Made by a program: the position numbers and the translations under genes | The notes under the pieces: generated by a model | Told to the model about the DNA's origin: nothing | Seen by the model: only the letters and a program-made list of their open reading frames with translations | The model's database searches: none | Assembly: GCA_013151445.1 (NCBI GenBank) | Contig: JAADIG010000137.1 | Location: 23,815-87,814, forward strand | Source: Actinomycetota bacterium | GTDB lineage: Bacteria; Actinomycetota; Acidimicrobiia; Spongiisociales; UBA5794 | DNA: 64,000 nucleotides | Direction of reading: 5' to 3' | In this document: in pieces, positions 50,621 to 59,404 of the stretch | Numbering within the stretch: position 1 is the stretch's first letter | How the letters are laid out: each line of letters starts with the position of its first letter

Positions 50621-52078
50621 ATGCACCTCAAGAAAAAAATGGTCGTCTTCGTTTTTGTCTTCGCGATGATTGCCGCCGCATGCGGCGGTAGTACTGCGAC
50701 AACAACGACGGCTGCACCGGGTGGCGGTGGAGACACCACCACGACGGCGCCGCCGGCGACAACAACAACAACGTCTGGTCCGACCACAACAGTGGCCCCT
50801 CCAGCAGAAGAAATTAAGATGGACCTCGGTGTCACTGACACTGAGATCAGGATTGGCTTGCTGGCCGACCTTACCGGTCCTTTCGCTGGTCTGACTGTTG
50901 ACATCGTCGACGCTCAGGTCGCGTACTGGGAAGATGTCGTAAATGCGAACGGTGGTATTGCCGGACGCATGGTGGTTCCCGTCATTGAGGACACCGCCTA
51001 CGACGTTGTCCAGCACGGCGAGAAGTACACCAAGATCGTTGATCAGGTAGTTGCGTTCTCGAACTCAACCGGTTCGCCGCACACTGCCTCAATCCTTGAG
51101 AAGCTCAAGGAAGACAACATCTTGGCGATTCCGCTGAGCTGGTACTCCGGTTGGGCAGATCCGTCTTACGATGGCGGGCTGACCTTCGAGCAGGGTACGA
51201 ACTACTGTCTCGAAGCGATGAACGTCGTTCAGTGGCTGGCCGAAAAGCACGAAGCGGAAACCGGCAACAAGCCGACGATCGCCATCGTGACCCGTGCCGG
51301 TGACTACGGACAGGATGCCGCTGCCGGCGCCAAGTACGCAGCCGCCGAGTTGGGCCTCGATGTTGTGTACGACGGTGAAGGCACCATCGTGCGTGGACAG
51401 GACAAGACCCCGATCATTTCAGCCATCCTGGGTGCAAACCCGGACTGGGTCTGGATCACCGCAGCTCCTTCGGAGACTGGTGAGATCATGGGTGGTGCGG
51501 TTTCTCAGGGCTTCACCGGTCAATGGACAGGCTCCGTGCCTTCCTACGACTTCCGTATGCTCGATTCGGCATTGGCTCCTGCTTTGCAGGGCTTCTACTG
51601 GCAGACGGCATACAACGTGACCTGGGGTACCGACGTGCCGGGCATGCAGCAGATCTCTGAAGTTCTGACTGCCCGTTACCCGGACCGCCGTCCGTCCGAT
51701 GCCTTCGTCATCGGTTGGAACGAGGCCGTGTCCATGGAGCAGATCCTTCGTACTGCCGCCGCTAACGGCGATCTCACCCGTCAGGGTGTTATCGACGCGG
51801 CGAACAGCATCGATACGATTGCGTTCAATGGAACAGGTCCTGACTTCAACTACAAGGGTGAACCGAACGACTATGTCGTTCGCGAGATCTACATCCTGAA
51901 GCCGAACGCGGAGCGGTACGCCGCTGCGGGTGGAGCAGATCAGAAGTTGTCCGATGGTCTCGGAACCACTGGTTCCGACCTGGTTGAGGGTCCATTCACT
52001 GGGTCCCTTGCTGCCAACTTCAACTTCACCGGCGCATGCTGGACCGAAGCTGCTGGCAACACAATCGGAAACGGTTAA
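50621..52078 (+). CDS. livK: Branched-chain amino acid-type ABC transporter substrate-binding lipoprotein
   Basis: MHLKKKMVVFVFVFAMIAAACGG lipobox, Thr-rich linker, IRIGLLADLTGPFAGLT; GGGAGG Shine-Dalgarno 4-9 nt upstream of 50621. Confidence 0.9.
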   Translation: MHLKKKMVVFVFVFAMIAAACGGSTATTTTAAPGGGGDTTTTAPPATTTTTSGPTTTVAPPAEEIKMDLGVTDTEIRIGLLADLTGPFAGLTVDIVDAQVAYWEDVVNANGGIAGRMVVPVIEDTAYDVVQHGEKYTKIVDQVVAFSNSTGSPHTASILEKLKEDNILAIPLSWYSGWADPSYDGGLTFEQGTNYCLEAMNVVQWLAEKHEAETGNKPTIAIVTRAGDYGQDAAAGAKYAAAELGLDVVYDGEGTIVRGQDKTPIISAILGANPDWVWITAAPSETGEIMGGAVSQGFTGQWTGSVPSYDFRMLDSALAPALQGFYWQTAYNVTWGTDVPGMQQISEVLTARYPDRRPSDAFVIGWNEAVSMEQILRTAAANGDLTRQGVIDAANSIDTIAFNGTGPDFNYKGEPNDYVVREIYILKPNAERYAAAGGADQKLSDGLGTTGSDLVEGPFTGSLAANFNFTGACWTEAAGNTIGNG

Positions 52079-52093
52079 CGACTCACTGAGTTC

Positions 52094-52123
52094 GTGGGGG
52101 GTGCGACGTGTCGCACCCCCCAC
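52094..52123. terminator. Strong hairpin between substrate-binding protein gene and livF
   Basis: GTGGGGGGTGCGAC-GT-GTCGCACCCCCCAC, 14-bp perfect stem. Confidence 0.85.
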
Positions 52124-52150
52124 TTCTCACGAACAAGGAACACCCTCGAG

Positions 52151-52942
52151 ATGCTCGAAGTCGCCAACCTAGAAGTCGTCTACAACGACGTCGTGCTTGT
52201 CCTGCGTGGCATCTCCATTGTGGTGCCCGAGGGGAAGATCGTGGCGTTGCTCGGTGCCAATGGTGCCGGCAAGACAACGACGATTCGTGCGATCACGGGT
52301 TTGCTCGATGTGCATGAGGGTGACATCACAAAGGGCCGTATCTCGTGGAAGGGTAAGGCGATCGAGAAGATGGACCCGGCAGCGATTGTGCGGTCCGGTA
52401 TCACCCAGGTCCTTGAGGGTCGTCGCGTTTTCGCCGAGATGACGGTCGATGAAAACCTCAAGACCGGTGCGTTCACGAGCAAGAGCAAGGCTGCCGAAGC
52501 CGCGGCGTATGACCGTGTCATGACCATGTTCCCGATCCTGGCCGACCGCCGCTCATCGATATCCGGCTACTTGTCGGGTGGTGAACAACAAATGTTGGCG
52601 ATGGGTCGTGCGCTCATGGCCGACCCCGAACTGCTGATCCTCGACGAACCCTCGCTGGGTCTTGCGCCCAAGCTGGTGCAGCAGGTGAAGGAGATCATCG
52701 TCGAAATCAACAAACAAGGCACGGGTGTCCTGCTGATCGAGCAGAACGCCAACATGGCGCTCTCGATTGCGAGCCATGGATACATCATGGAGACCGGCAA
52801 GGTCGTCATGGACGGTGCCTCGGAGAAACTCCTCGGCGACGAAGACGTGCAGGAGTTCTACCTCGGTTTGCATGGCTCCGGGGAACGCAAATCTTTCAAA
52901 GACATTAAGCACTACAAGCGGAGGAAGCGGTGGTTGTCGTGA
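52151..52942 (+). CDS. livF: Branched-chain amino acid-type ABC transporter ATP-binding protein
   Basis: LLGANGAGKTTTIRAITGL, LSGGEQQMLAMGRALMADPELLILDEPSLGLAP. Confidence 0.94.
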   Translation: MLEVANLEVVYNDVVLVLRGISIVVPEGKIVALLGANGAGKTTTIRAITGLLDVHEGDITKGRISWKGKAIEKMDPAAIVRSGITQVLEGRRVFAEMTVDENLKTGAFTSKSKAAEAAAYDRVMTMFPILADRRSSISGYLSGGEQQMLAMGRALMADPELLILDEPSLGLAPKLVQQVKEIIVEINKQGTGVLLIEQNANMALSIASHGYIMETGKVVMDGASEKLLGDEDVQEFYLGLHGSGERKSFKDIKHYKRRKRWLS

Positions 52943-53715
52943 GCGAGCCGCTACTCGAATTCGAAGAAGTCAGCCTTTCGTTCAAGGGTGTCAAGGCACT
53001 CTCGGGTGTCAGCTTTGATGTCCGTGAGGGCGAGCTGTTCGCCATTATCGGACCGAACGGGGCGGGAAAGACCTCGGCATTTAACTGCATGAACGGCGTG
53101 TACAAACCCCAGGAGGGTGACATCCGCTGGAAGGGTGAATCGATCCTGGGCCGTCGCCCCGATCGCATCGCCGAACTCGGTATTGCCCGGACGTTCCAGA
53201 ACATTGAGTTGTTTGCCCATATGACGGTGCTCCAAAACCTTCTGCTGGGGCGCCATATTCGCACCGATGTTGGGTGGTTCTCCGGGTCGTTCTGGACCAA
53301 GAAGGCCCGTCAGGAAGAGATGGACAATCGTGACAAGGTCGAGGACATCATCGACCTCCTGGAGATTGAGTCCTGGCGTCAGTATCCGGTGGCACTGTTG
53401 CCGTACGGGATCCAGAAACGTGTAGAACTGGGTCGGGCACTCGCCATGGAACCCGAACTGCTACTGCTCGACGAGCCGGTGGCGGGCATGAACCTCGAAG
53501 AGACTGAGGACATGGCCCGCTTTGTGCTGGACATTCGTGAAGAGCTGGGTATTGCAATCATTCTTGTCGAGCATGACATGGGTCTCGTGATGGACATCGC
53601 CGACCGGATTCTCGTGCTCGACTTTGGTACGCCGATCGCGATCGGTGTCCCCGCCGATGTGCAGCGTGACCCCGAGGTTATCAAGGCATACCTCGGCGAA
53701 GACGTAGACGCCTAA
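52939..53715 (+). CDS. livG: Branched-chain amino acid-type ABC transporter ATP-binding protein
   Basis: IIGPNGAGKTSAFNCMNGVY, LPYGIQKRVELGRALAMEPELLLLDEPVAGMN; GTGA overlap with livF. Confidence 0.94.
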   Translation: MSEPLLEFEEVSLSFKGVKALSGVSFDVREGELFAIIGPNGAGKTSAFNCMNGVYKPQEGDIRWKGESILGRRPDRIAELGIARTFQNIELFAHMTVLQNLLLGRHIRTDVGWFSGSFWTKKARQEEMDNRDKVEDIIDLLEIESWRQYPVALLPYGIQKRVELGRALAMEPELLLLDEPVAGMNLEETEDMARFVLDIREELGIAIILVEHDMGLVMDIADRILVLDFGTPIAIGVPADVQRDPEVIKAYLGEDVDA

Positions 53716-53733
53716 CCTCCCCAACTCTCCTCC

Positions 53734-53779
53734 TTTTGGCGTCCAAAAACGCATAATGCTGCGTTCTCGGACGCCAAAA
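53734..53779. terminator. Palindromic intergenic element TTTTGGCGTCC...GGACGCCAAAA
   Basis: 11-bp perfect arms with inner AACGCA/TGCGTT stem, downstream of livG. Confidence 0.75.
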
Positions 53780-53860
53780 CACCTGTATGTGGGGTGTCGG
53801 GGAACTAATCTTGGTGACACGGTCGTCGTATCGGCGCCCAACTTCCGAATTGGGGATGAT

Positions 53861-54661
53861 ATGAATCAGCGAACCAGACTTCTTGCCACCGTGGCTGCCT
53901 TTGCTTTTGTCGCCGCGGCGTGCTCGGGCAGCGGCGGCGACTTCGTACCGGTAACGGTTGAGTCCACAACGTCAGCAGTGCCCGCGGCGACAACAACCAC
54001 GACGGTCGCCCTCACGACAACAACAGCCGCACCGCCGGCCTCGTCGACGACGACAACCACGGTTGCGCCAACGACCACGACAACCGTGCTCCCGGGCGAT
54101 CCGATGGACTTCGGGCCTTCGGCGGGGGATGTACTTGCGGTCATCGGTGTCGAATCCGACGATGTACTCAACGTCCGGCAGGCACCGGGGATCAACCAGA
54201 ACATTGTCGCAACCGCCCCTCCGCTCTCCCACAACCTCATCGCGGTCGGTAATACCCGGGCACTACCGAACTCCATCTGGATTGAGATCACACTCAACGG
54301 CACACCGGGCTGGGTGTCCTATTCGTTTGTTGGTTATCTCGGTGACACGGACGACGCCACCGCCGAGGTCGTCGCCGATTACGGTTCGATCCCGTCCGGC
54401 GCATCGGTAGATGAAGTTGTCGAGTTCACACTTGCGACGTTCGTCTCGGTCGATCCCCAATCACGGGTGACCCGCCCCGCAGCACCCATCGTGGGTGACC
54501 CGACCGAGGTGACGGTTGATGTTGTCAGCATTGGTGACGACGCAGTCCGCGGGTACCGCCTACACATTTTCGTACAACTCGAGGCCGGGGTGTACAGCCT
54601 CATGAGCGTGGAACGCACCTACATCTGTGGCCGCGGTGTCTCGGGCGGTCTCTGTCTGTAA
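53861..54661 (+). CDS. Lipoprotein with Thr-rich linker and SH3-like domain
   Basis: MNQRTRLLATVAAFAFVAAACSGS lipobox; TTTTTVALTTTT linker; VESDDVLNVRQAPGINQ...IWIEITLNGTPGWVSYSFVGYL. Confidence 0.78.
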   Translation: MNQRTRLLATVAAFAFVAAACSGSGGDFVPVTVESTTSAVPAATTTTTVALTTTTAAPPASSTTTTTVAPTTTTTVLPGDPMDFGPSAGDVLAVIGVESDDVLNVRQAPGINQNIVATAPPLSHNLIAVGNTRALPNSIWIEITLNGTPGWVSYSFVGYLGDTDDATAEVVADYGSIPSGASVDEVVEFTLATFVSVDPQSRVTRPAAPIVGDPTEVTVDVVSIGDDAVRGYRLHIFVQLEAGVYSLMSVERTYICGRGVSGGLCL

Positions 54662-54695
54662 CCGTCGGCGGAGTGGGGGCCCGTGTTCGGTGGGG

Positions 54696-55094
54696 CTAGG
54701 TGTCCTGTTTGATCAGGACGGTTCCGGTGAATGCGCCGATGAGCCTGTCGCCAGCGGTGATGTCGCTGCGGTAGGTAGCGAGTGAGCGACCCCGACGAAG
54801 CTCGGTGCATCGGGCTGTGATTGTGTCGCCCGCGGTGGCGGACCCTGAATACACCATGTGGACGTCGATCGCAACGGCTTGCGGTCCCGCAACGTTGCTA
54901 GCAATCGCAAAGGCGATGTCGGCGAGGCCGTAACTCACGGCCCCGTGAAGGGTGCCGTGGACATTGCAGTGCGCGTCGGTCACGGTGAGCTCGATGACGA
55001 TCACGCCGTCAGTGTCCGAGACGAATCGCGCACCGAGGTTCTGGGCGTAGGTGTCGCCATTGAATAGTGTCGCGGCTCTGGAGGTCATGTCCAT
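54696..55094 (-). CDS. PaaI-family hotdog thioesterase
   Basis: DAHCNVHGTLHGAVSYGLADIAFAIASN; start trimmed to MDMTSRAAT. Confidence 0.85.
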   Translation of the reverse strand: MDMTSRAATLFNGDTYAQNLGARFVSDTDGVIVIELTVTDAHCNVHGTLHGAVSYGLADIAFAIASNVAGPQAVAIDVHMVYSGSATAGDTITARCTELRRGRSLATYRSDITAGDRLIGAFTGTVLIKQDT

Positions 55095-55129
55095 CGGTGC
55101 ACTGTACCAACCCCACCCCGCTGATCTCC

Positions 55130-55181
55130 GGGTTCTAGCGTAACTGGGGGCCATATATGGCCCCCAGTTACGCTAGAACCC
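55130..55181. repeat. Perfect 52-nt palindrome
   Basis: GGGTTCTAGCGTAACTGGGGGCCATATATGGCCCCCAGTTACGCTAGAACCC equals its own reverse complement. Confidence 0.9.
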
Positions 55182-55184
55182 AAA

Positions 55185-55215
55185 GGGAGGGTGCCCTGTG
55201 GTTGGGCACCCTCCC
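55185..55215 (-). terminator. Terminator hairpin of the upstream - strand gene
   Basis: GGGAGGGTGCCC-TGTGGTT-GGGCACCCTCCC, 12-bp perfect stem just past stop at 55242. Confidence 0.85.
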
Positions 55216-55241
55216 TCTGCTCGTGGTGGACCGAAGGTGCG

Positions 55242-56024
55242 TTACCCGTCCGTGGTAACGGTGTCGGTCACGGCTGTGTCGATGGCACCATCGGGTGCTG
55301 CATCGCGCAGTGCCTGGATGGCAGCCCTGGCGTTCTCACGGGCAGCCTTGAGCTGGGCGTGTGACGCCCGCAGTGCCTTGCGGTTCGCTTCGAGTGTCGC
55401 TTCAGCCGGGTCGGGCCAGTCTGCGGCATCGAGACCGATCACGTTGCCGGCTACTGGTGCCGCAAGTCGGGCACCCTCGGCCAGGTTTGCTTCGGCTTCG
55501 TTCAGCAAGCGGGCCGCCTCGGCGACGTCCCACCCTGCCTCTTCGGCTCGGGCGATCTTCTCACCAATCTTGGCAAGACCCGCTTCGAACCTCGGCACGT
55601 TGGCACCGATCTTGTCGCTGATCGCAACCATGTGGGTCTTTGGTGCGATCACCAGATACACCCGATAGTCGGTGGCGATAAGCGGTACGAGCTCACGGAG
55701 CTGTTCGTACGTTGTTGCGGCCTCGATCTCCTGACCCAACATCGTCAGCCCACGGGCGGCGTCGACGTAGTCGGCGAAGAGCTTGTCCTTATGACCCAAG
55801 GTCATCGTCTCGGATTGCGAGACCTTCTCGGTCAGGCGATCAAGCGTCGCAAGACGCCGGTCGATCGCTTCTGCGGCCCGTTCCTTGATGCTTTCGATCG
55901 AGCGGCCGTTGTCGACAACTTGCTCTCGTGGTGTAGCGTCGCGTTCCTGCGCCGTGGCGGCTGCGGGGAGTGCGACCACGACGGCGAACGCCGCGATGAC
56001 CGCAATAAGTCGTTTCTTCTTCAT
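55242..56024 (-). CDS. Secreted helical protein of unknown function
   Basis: Signal peptide MKKKRLIAVIAAFAVVVALPAAATA; Ala/Glu-rich helical remainder. Confidence 0.7.
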   Translation of the reverse strand: MKKKRLIAVIAAFAVVVALPAAATAQERDATPREQVVDNGRSIESIKERAAEAIDRRLATLDRLTEKVSQSETMTLGHKDKLFADYVDAARGLTMLGQEIEAATTYEQLRELVPLIATDYRVYLVIAPKTHMVAISDKIGANVPRFEAGLAKIGEKIARAEEAGWDVAEAARLLNEAEANLAEGARLAAPVAGNVIGLDAADWPDPAEATLEANRKALRASHAQLKAARENARAAIQALRDAAPDGAIDTAVTDTVTTDG

Positions 56025-56443
56025 GGGATGATGACTCCTTCGTCCTGATTCAGTGAAATGTCCAGATCGCTAAAGATGTCGTCGAGGTCGCTGAACAGGT
56101 CATCCAGATCGCCAACAACGTCATCCAGGTCGTCAAGATCGACGGTGACTGGTGCTGTTGTTGTCGTGGTTGACGCCCCTGCGGTTGCCGGTGCGGAAGT
56201 AGTTGTCGTCGTTGTCGACGACGTCGTGGCTTCCGATCCAGCGTCCTGGGTGGCGTCTAGTGGCTGATCCGTTTCAGCAGACTGGGTTGTCCCAGCAGAC
56301 TCGTTCGACGTCTGCGATACCTCGCTCGTCGACGCCTGTGGCGCCCCCGTGGTCGTGGTATCTGCGAGCTCTGGTTGGGATGGCGTACAAGCCGCCAGCC
56401 CAACAACAAGTGCTGCAATTGCAATCGTGCCTCTTCGGTGCAT
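56021..56443 (-). CDS. Small lipoprotein with Thr-rich linker and acidic DLDDLFSDLDDIFSDLD C-terminus
   Basis: MHRRGTIAIAALVVGLAACTPS lipobox; ATGA overlap with downstream gene. Confidence 0.7.
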   Translation of the reverse strand: MHRRGTIAIAALVVGLAACTPSQPELADTTTTGAPQASTSEVSQTSNESAGTTQSAETDQPLDATQDAGSEATTSSTTTTTTSAPATAGASTTTTTAPVTVDLDDLDDVVGDLDDLFSDLDDIFSDLDISLNQDEGVIIP

Positions 56444-56530
56444 CGTTTTGATCCTTGTCTCGATACACCAATAGATTCGGACTCACTTGTTAGGTGAGTC
56501 CGAAGCAAATTGTGAGAATTGTGTGAAGAT

Positions 56531-57118
56531 CTACCTGCGGGTGCGATCCACGAGACGCCACGCCATCGGCAGGAGGCTGCCCGCAATCGCCACCTTCACG
56601 AGATCTCCTGCAATAAAGGGATACGCCCCGAGCTCTGCGGCCCGGTTCCAGTTTGCACCGATGACGTTGGCGAGCCAGGGGACACCGAAGAGGTAGATCG
56701 TCACCGATCCGAGCAGGAATGCTCCCAGTGCGGTGCTTACCGAGCGGTCCTGGTCGCGTTCGGCGAGACGCCCGACCAGCCATGCGGCGACCACGAAACC
56801 AACGAGGTATCCGGCCGTCGACCCGGTGGCGACGGTCCATCCTCCCTTGGCGTCGGCGAAGAACGGGAGACCGACGGCGCCCATGACGACATACAAGGCC
56901 TGGCTTGCTGCCCCGGCGTTCGCCCCGAGCACACCACCCGCAAGAAGAACCGCGAGGGTCTGTCCGGTGATGGGAACGGGGGTGAACCCAAGGGGAATGA
57001 CGAATTGCGCCATAGCGGCAGTGAACAGGGCAAATCCGAAAACGAGTGCAGCAGTGATTGCCTTTGAGCGTGGGAACACCACACCGAGAAGGACGTTTGA
57101 GGGGAGAACTGTCTGCAC
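56531..57118 (-). CDS. bioY: Biotin transporter BioY
   Basis: PLGFTPVPITGQTLAVLLAGGVLGANAGAASQALYVVMGAVGLPFFA. Confidence 0.95.
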   Translation of the reverse strand: MQTVLPSNVLLGVVFPRSKAITAALVFGFALFTAAMAQFVIPLGFTPVPITGQTLAVLLAGGVLGANAGAASQALYVVMGAVGLPFFADAKGGWTVATGSTAGYLVGFVVAAWLVGRLAERDQDRSVSTALGAFLLGSVTIYLFGVPWLANVIGANWNRAAELGAYPFIAGDLVKVAIAGSLLPMAWRLVDRTRR

Positions 57119-57158
57119 GGAATCGCTCCTTGTTGTCTGTGTTGCGCCAGCCTACCTG

Positions 57159-57230
57159 GCACCCACCGCGAGTGGGTCCGCCGGTTGGGTGCGTCGGAAA
57201 CCGTTGCGGGTTAGACGCATCGGTAACCCG
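57159..57230 (-). promoter_or_regulatory. Structured bioY upstream region with competing hairpins
   Basis: ACCCAC-CGCGA-GTGGGT (57161-57177); GCACCCA (57159-57165) also complements TGGGTGC (57186-57192); CGGGTTA-N10-TAACCCG (57207-57230). Confidence 0.45.
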
Positions 57231-57271
57231 GTTCCGTTACTCACGGAGTCACATGCCGCGAGAGTGCGCCG

Positions 57272-58096
57272 CTATCGGACCATGAAAGCGGTGTTCATCA
57301 CGTTTGTATCAAACGCTCCCGGTGCCGAACCGTCACGGGCATAGCGATACAGCGCCGTTTGGAACACTACGGCGAGCGCACTCATGACGACGGCCACGAG
57401 CGCCAGCCACACGATGCCGAGGGTGACGAAGACCGCGATCGTGATGCCGCTGCCGGTGAATATGCCGAGGGCGATGAGAGCGAATCCGGGGATGGAGGCA
57501 ATAAAACCGAGGATCCCGAACCCGATCTGGGCGCTGAGGTTTTCACCCCAGGTTCGTTTGAACAGCGACGCTGATTCGGTGAGCGCATCCTTGACGCTGT
57601 ATCCCTCAAGGACGAGGAGCGGCAGCACCAGGTAGGTGACAACGGTCCAGGCCATGCCGATGAACCCGATAACGAGCCGCCCGAGCGTCCCGGCACGTTG
57701 CTCGAGGGAGCGCAGGATGATCGACACGGTTGCCGACACGACTGCCCATTGGAAGATGAGGCCGATGGATCCGCGGGCACCGGCAAGAGCGGACTTGATC
57801 GTCGGGTCACCGCCTTCGAGCCTTTCGTTGGCGGCAAATACCAGGGCCGCGTTGAAGAACACGGTGATGAACGCGAGCACGACGTACAGGACGAACAGGA
57901 TGACGTAGGTCGCAGCCCCGACGTTGTCGGTCTCGGTGCTGATGGCGCCGGATGTGTACAGCGGGATGATGAACGTCGCGATCGTGAGCAACGATGCAAC
58001 GGCGGAAATGACCGGCAGAACCAAGAGTTCTTTGTCAGCCTTGAGCACCGACCATGAGGTTTTCGCTAGTTCAATGGAATTGGCTATTCGTGACAT
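57272..58096 (-). CDS. Multi-pass membrane protein (DUF6159-like)
   Basis: MSRIANSIELAKTSWSVLKADKELLVLPVIS...; start trimmed to 58096. Confidence 0.75.
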   Translation of the reverse strand: MSRIANSIELAKTSWSVLKADKELLVLPVISAVASLLTIATFIIPLYTSGAISTETDNVGAATYVILFVLYVVLAFITVFFNAALVFAANERLEGGDPTIKSALAGARGSIGLIFQWAVVSATVSIILRSLEQRAGTLGRLVIGFIGMAWTVVTYLVLPLLVLEGYSVKDALTESASLFKRTWGENLSAQIGFGILGFIASIPGFALIALGIFTGSGITIAVFVTLGIVWLALVAVVMSALAVVFQTALYRYARDGSAPGAFDTNVMNTAFMVR

Positions 58097-58246
58097 GGGT
58101 TGAGTGTACGTGATGAATGTGACATCCCGAAGCTCTGCGACGTACTCGACACGGCGTGTCGTCATGTGGGGGTCCCGTGCGCCCCGGGGCGAACAACGCC
58201 GTCTATGTGCCCGGTACGCGAAATTTCTCTGTAGCATGGCGCCCTT

Positions 58247-59362
58247 ATGACCGCACCACCAGAGCTTCAAGATCCCCGCTGGCAAGACGTTCCCTCCCAT
58301 CTGCGACCCTCCCGCAAGATTCCGGTCTGGCCGTTCATTGTGGGCATTTTCTTGCTCCTCATCGGCGGCGGTTTCTACGTCGCAGCCCAGACACCCGTCG
58401 AGTTCTATGCGTTGTCGCCGGGTCCGGTGAACGACGTCGGCGACTACATCGAGGTCATTGACGACACAGGGCCGTCGGCGGGGCAGCTGTACTTCCTCAC
58501 CGTCTCGTTGCGTGAGATCAGCTTGCTTGAGTATTGGGGCGCAAAGCTTGATCCGAAGGTTGATCTGAGCCCGCGGGAGAATATCCGTCCGACGGGTGTG
58601 AGCCCGGAGAGTTTGCGCCAGCAGAATATTGACCTCATGGAGCAGTCCAAACAGGCCGCCATCTACGTCGCCCTCACCCGTCTCGGATATGAGGTCACGT
58701 TCGAGGGTGAGGGTTCGCTCATTGCTGATGTGATCCAGGGATCCGCCGCCGACGGTGTCATCCAACGAGGCGACGTGATCGTCGCAGTCAATGGCAATCC
58801 GGTTGAGTTCTCGACCGACGCCGTGGAGTACATCGGTGGCAACGCACCGGGGGATGTCATCAACTTGGAGCTTCTCCGTGGTGCTGACGGTCCCAACCCG
58901 GAACGTGTGAACCTCGATATCACGCTCGGCCCGTACCGTGCGGAGGACGCCGACGGCAATCTTATCGAAGATAACGAACGTGGCATGGTCGGCGTGTTGC
59001 TCTCGAACTACAACCCCTCGATCGTGTTCCCAATTGATATCAACATTGATTCACAGAACATTGGCGGTCCTTCGGCTGGCATGATGTTCACCCTTGAGAT
59101 CATGGACCGTCTGCTTCCCGAAGACCTCACCGCGGGTAAGTCGATTGCGGGCACCGGCACGATCGATCAGGACGGCAACGTCGGTGCGATCGGCGGCATT
59201 CGTCAAAAGGTGTTCGGGGCGATCGCCGCGGGTGCCGAGATAGTGCTTGTACCGGCTGATAACTATGACGATGCGGTGGCCGCAGCGGGCGACGACATTA
59301 TTGTCGTGAGGATCGAAACGATCGACGATGCGATCAATTATTTGGAGAGTCTCGCTAGTTGA
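58247..59362 (+). CDS. YlbL-family PDZ/Lon-like (S16) membrane protease
   Basis: VEFYALSPGPVNDVGDYIEV; IGGPSAGMMFTLEIMDRL...LTAGKSIAGTGTIDQDGNVGAIGGIRQKVFGA (Ser/Lys dyad). Confidence 0.93.
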   Translation: MTAPPELQDPRWQDVPSHLRPSRKIPVWPFIVGIFLLLIGGGFYVAAQTPVEFYALSPGPVNDVGDYIEVIDDTGPSAGQLYFLTVSLREISLLEYWGAKLDPKVDLSPRENIRPTGVSPESLRQQNIDLMEQSKQAAIYVALTRLGYEVTFEGEGSLIADVIQGSAADGVIQRGDVIVAVNGNPVEFSTDAVEYIGGNAPGDVINLELLRGADGPNPERVNLDITLGPYRAEDADGNLIEDNERGMVGVLLSNYNPSIVFPIDINIDSQNIGGPSAGMMFTLEIMDRLLPEDLTAGKSIAGTGTIDQDGNVGAIGGIRQKVFGAIAAGAEIVLVPADNYDDAVAAAGDDIIVVRIETIDDAINYLESLAS

Positions 59363-59404
59363 GTACACCAAATCTCGTGGTTTGGCCTGTAGTGTTGGGA
59401 GCCC

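Noticed and set aside
50690-50800. ACA/ACG-rich repeats as non-coding repeats
   Set aside because: They encode Thr-rich lipoprotein linkers; same explanation for 53980-54090 and 56150-56220.
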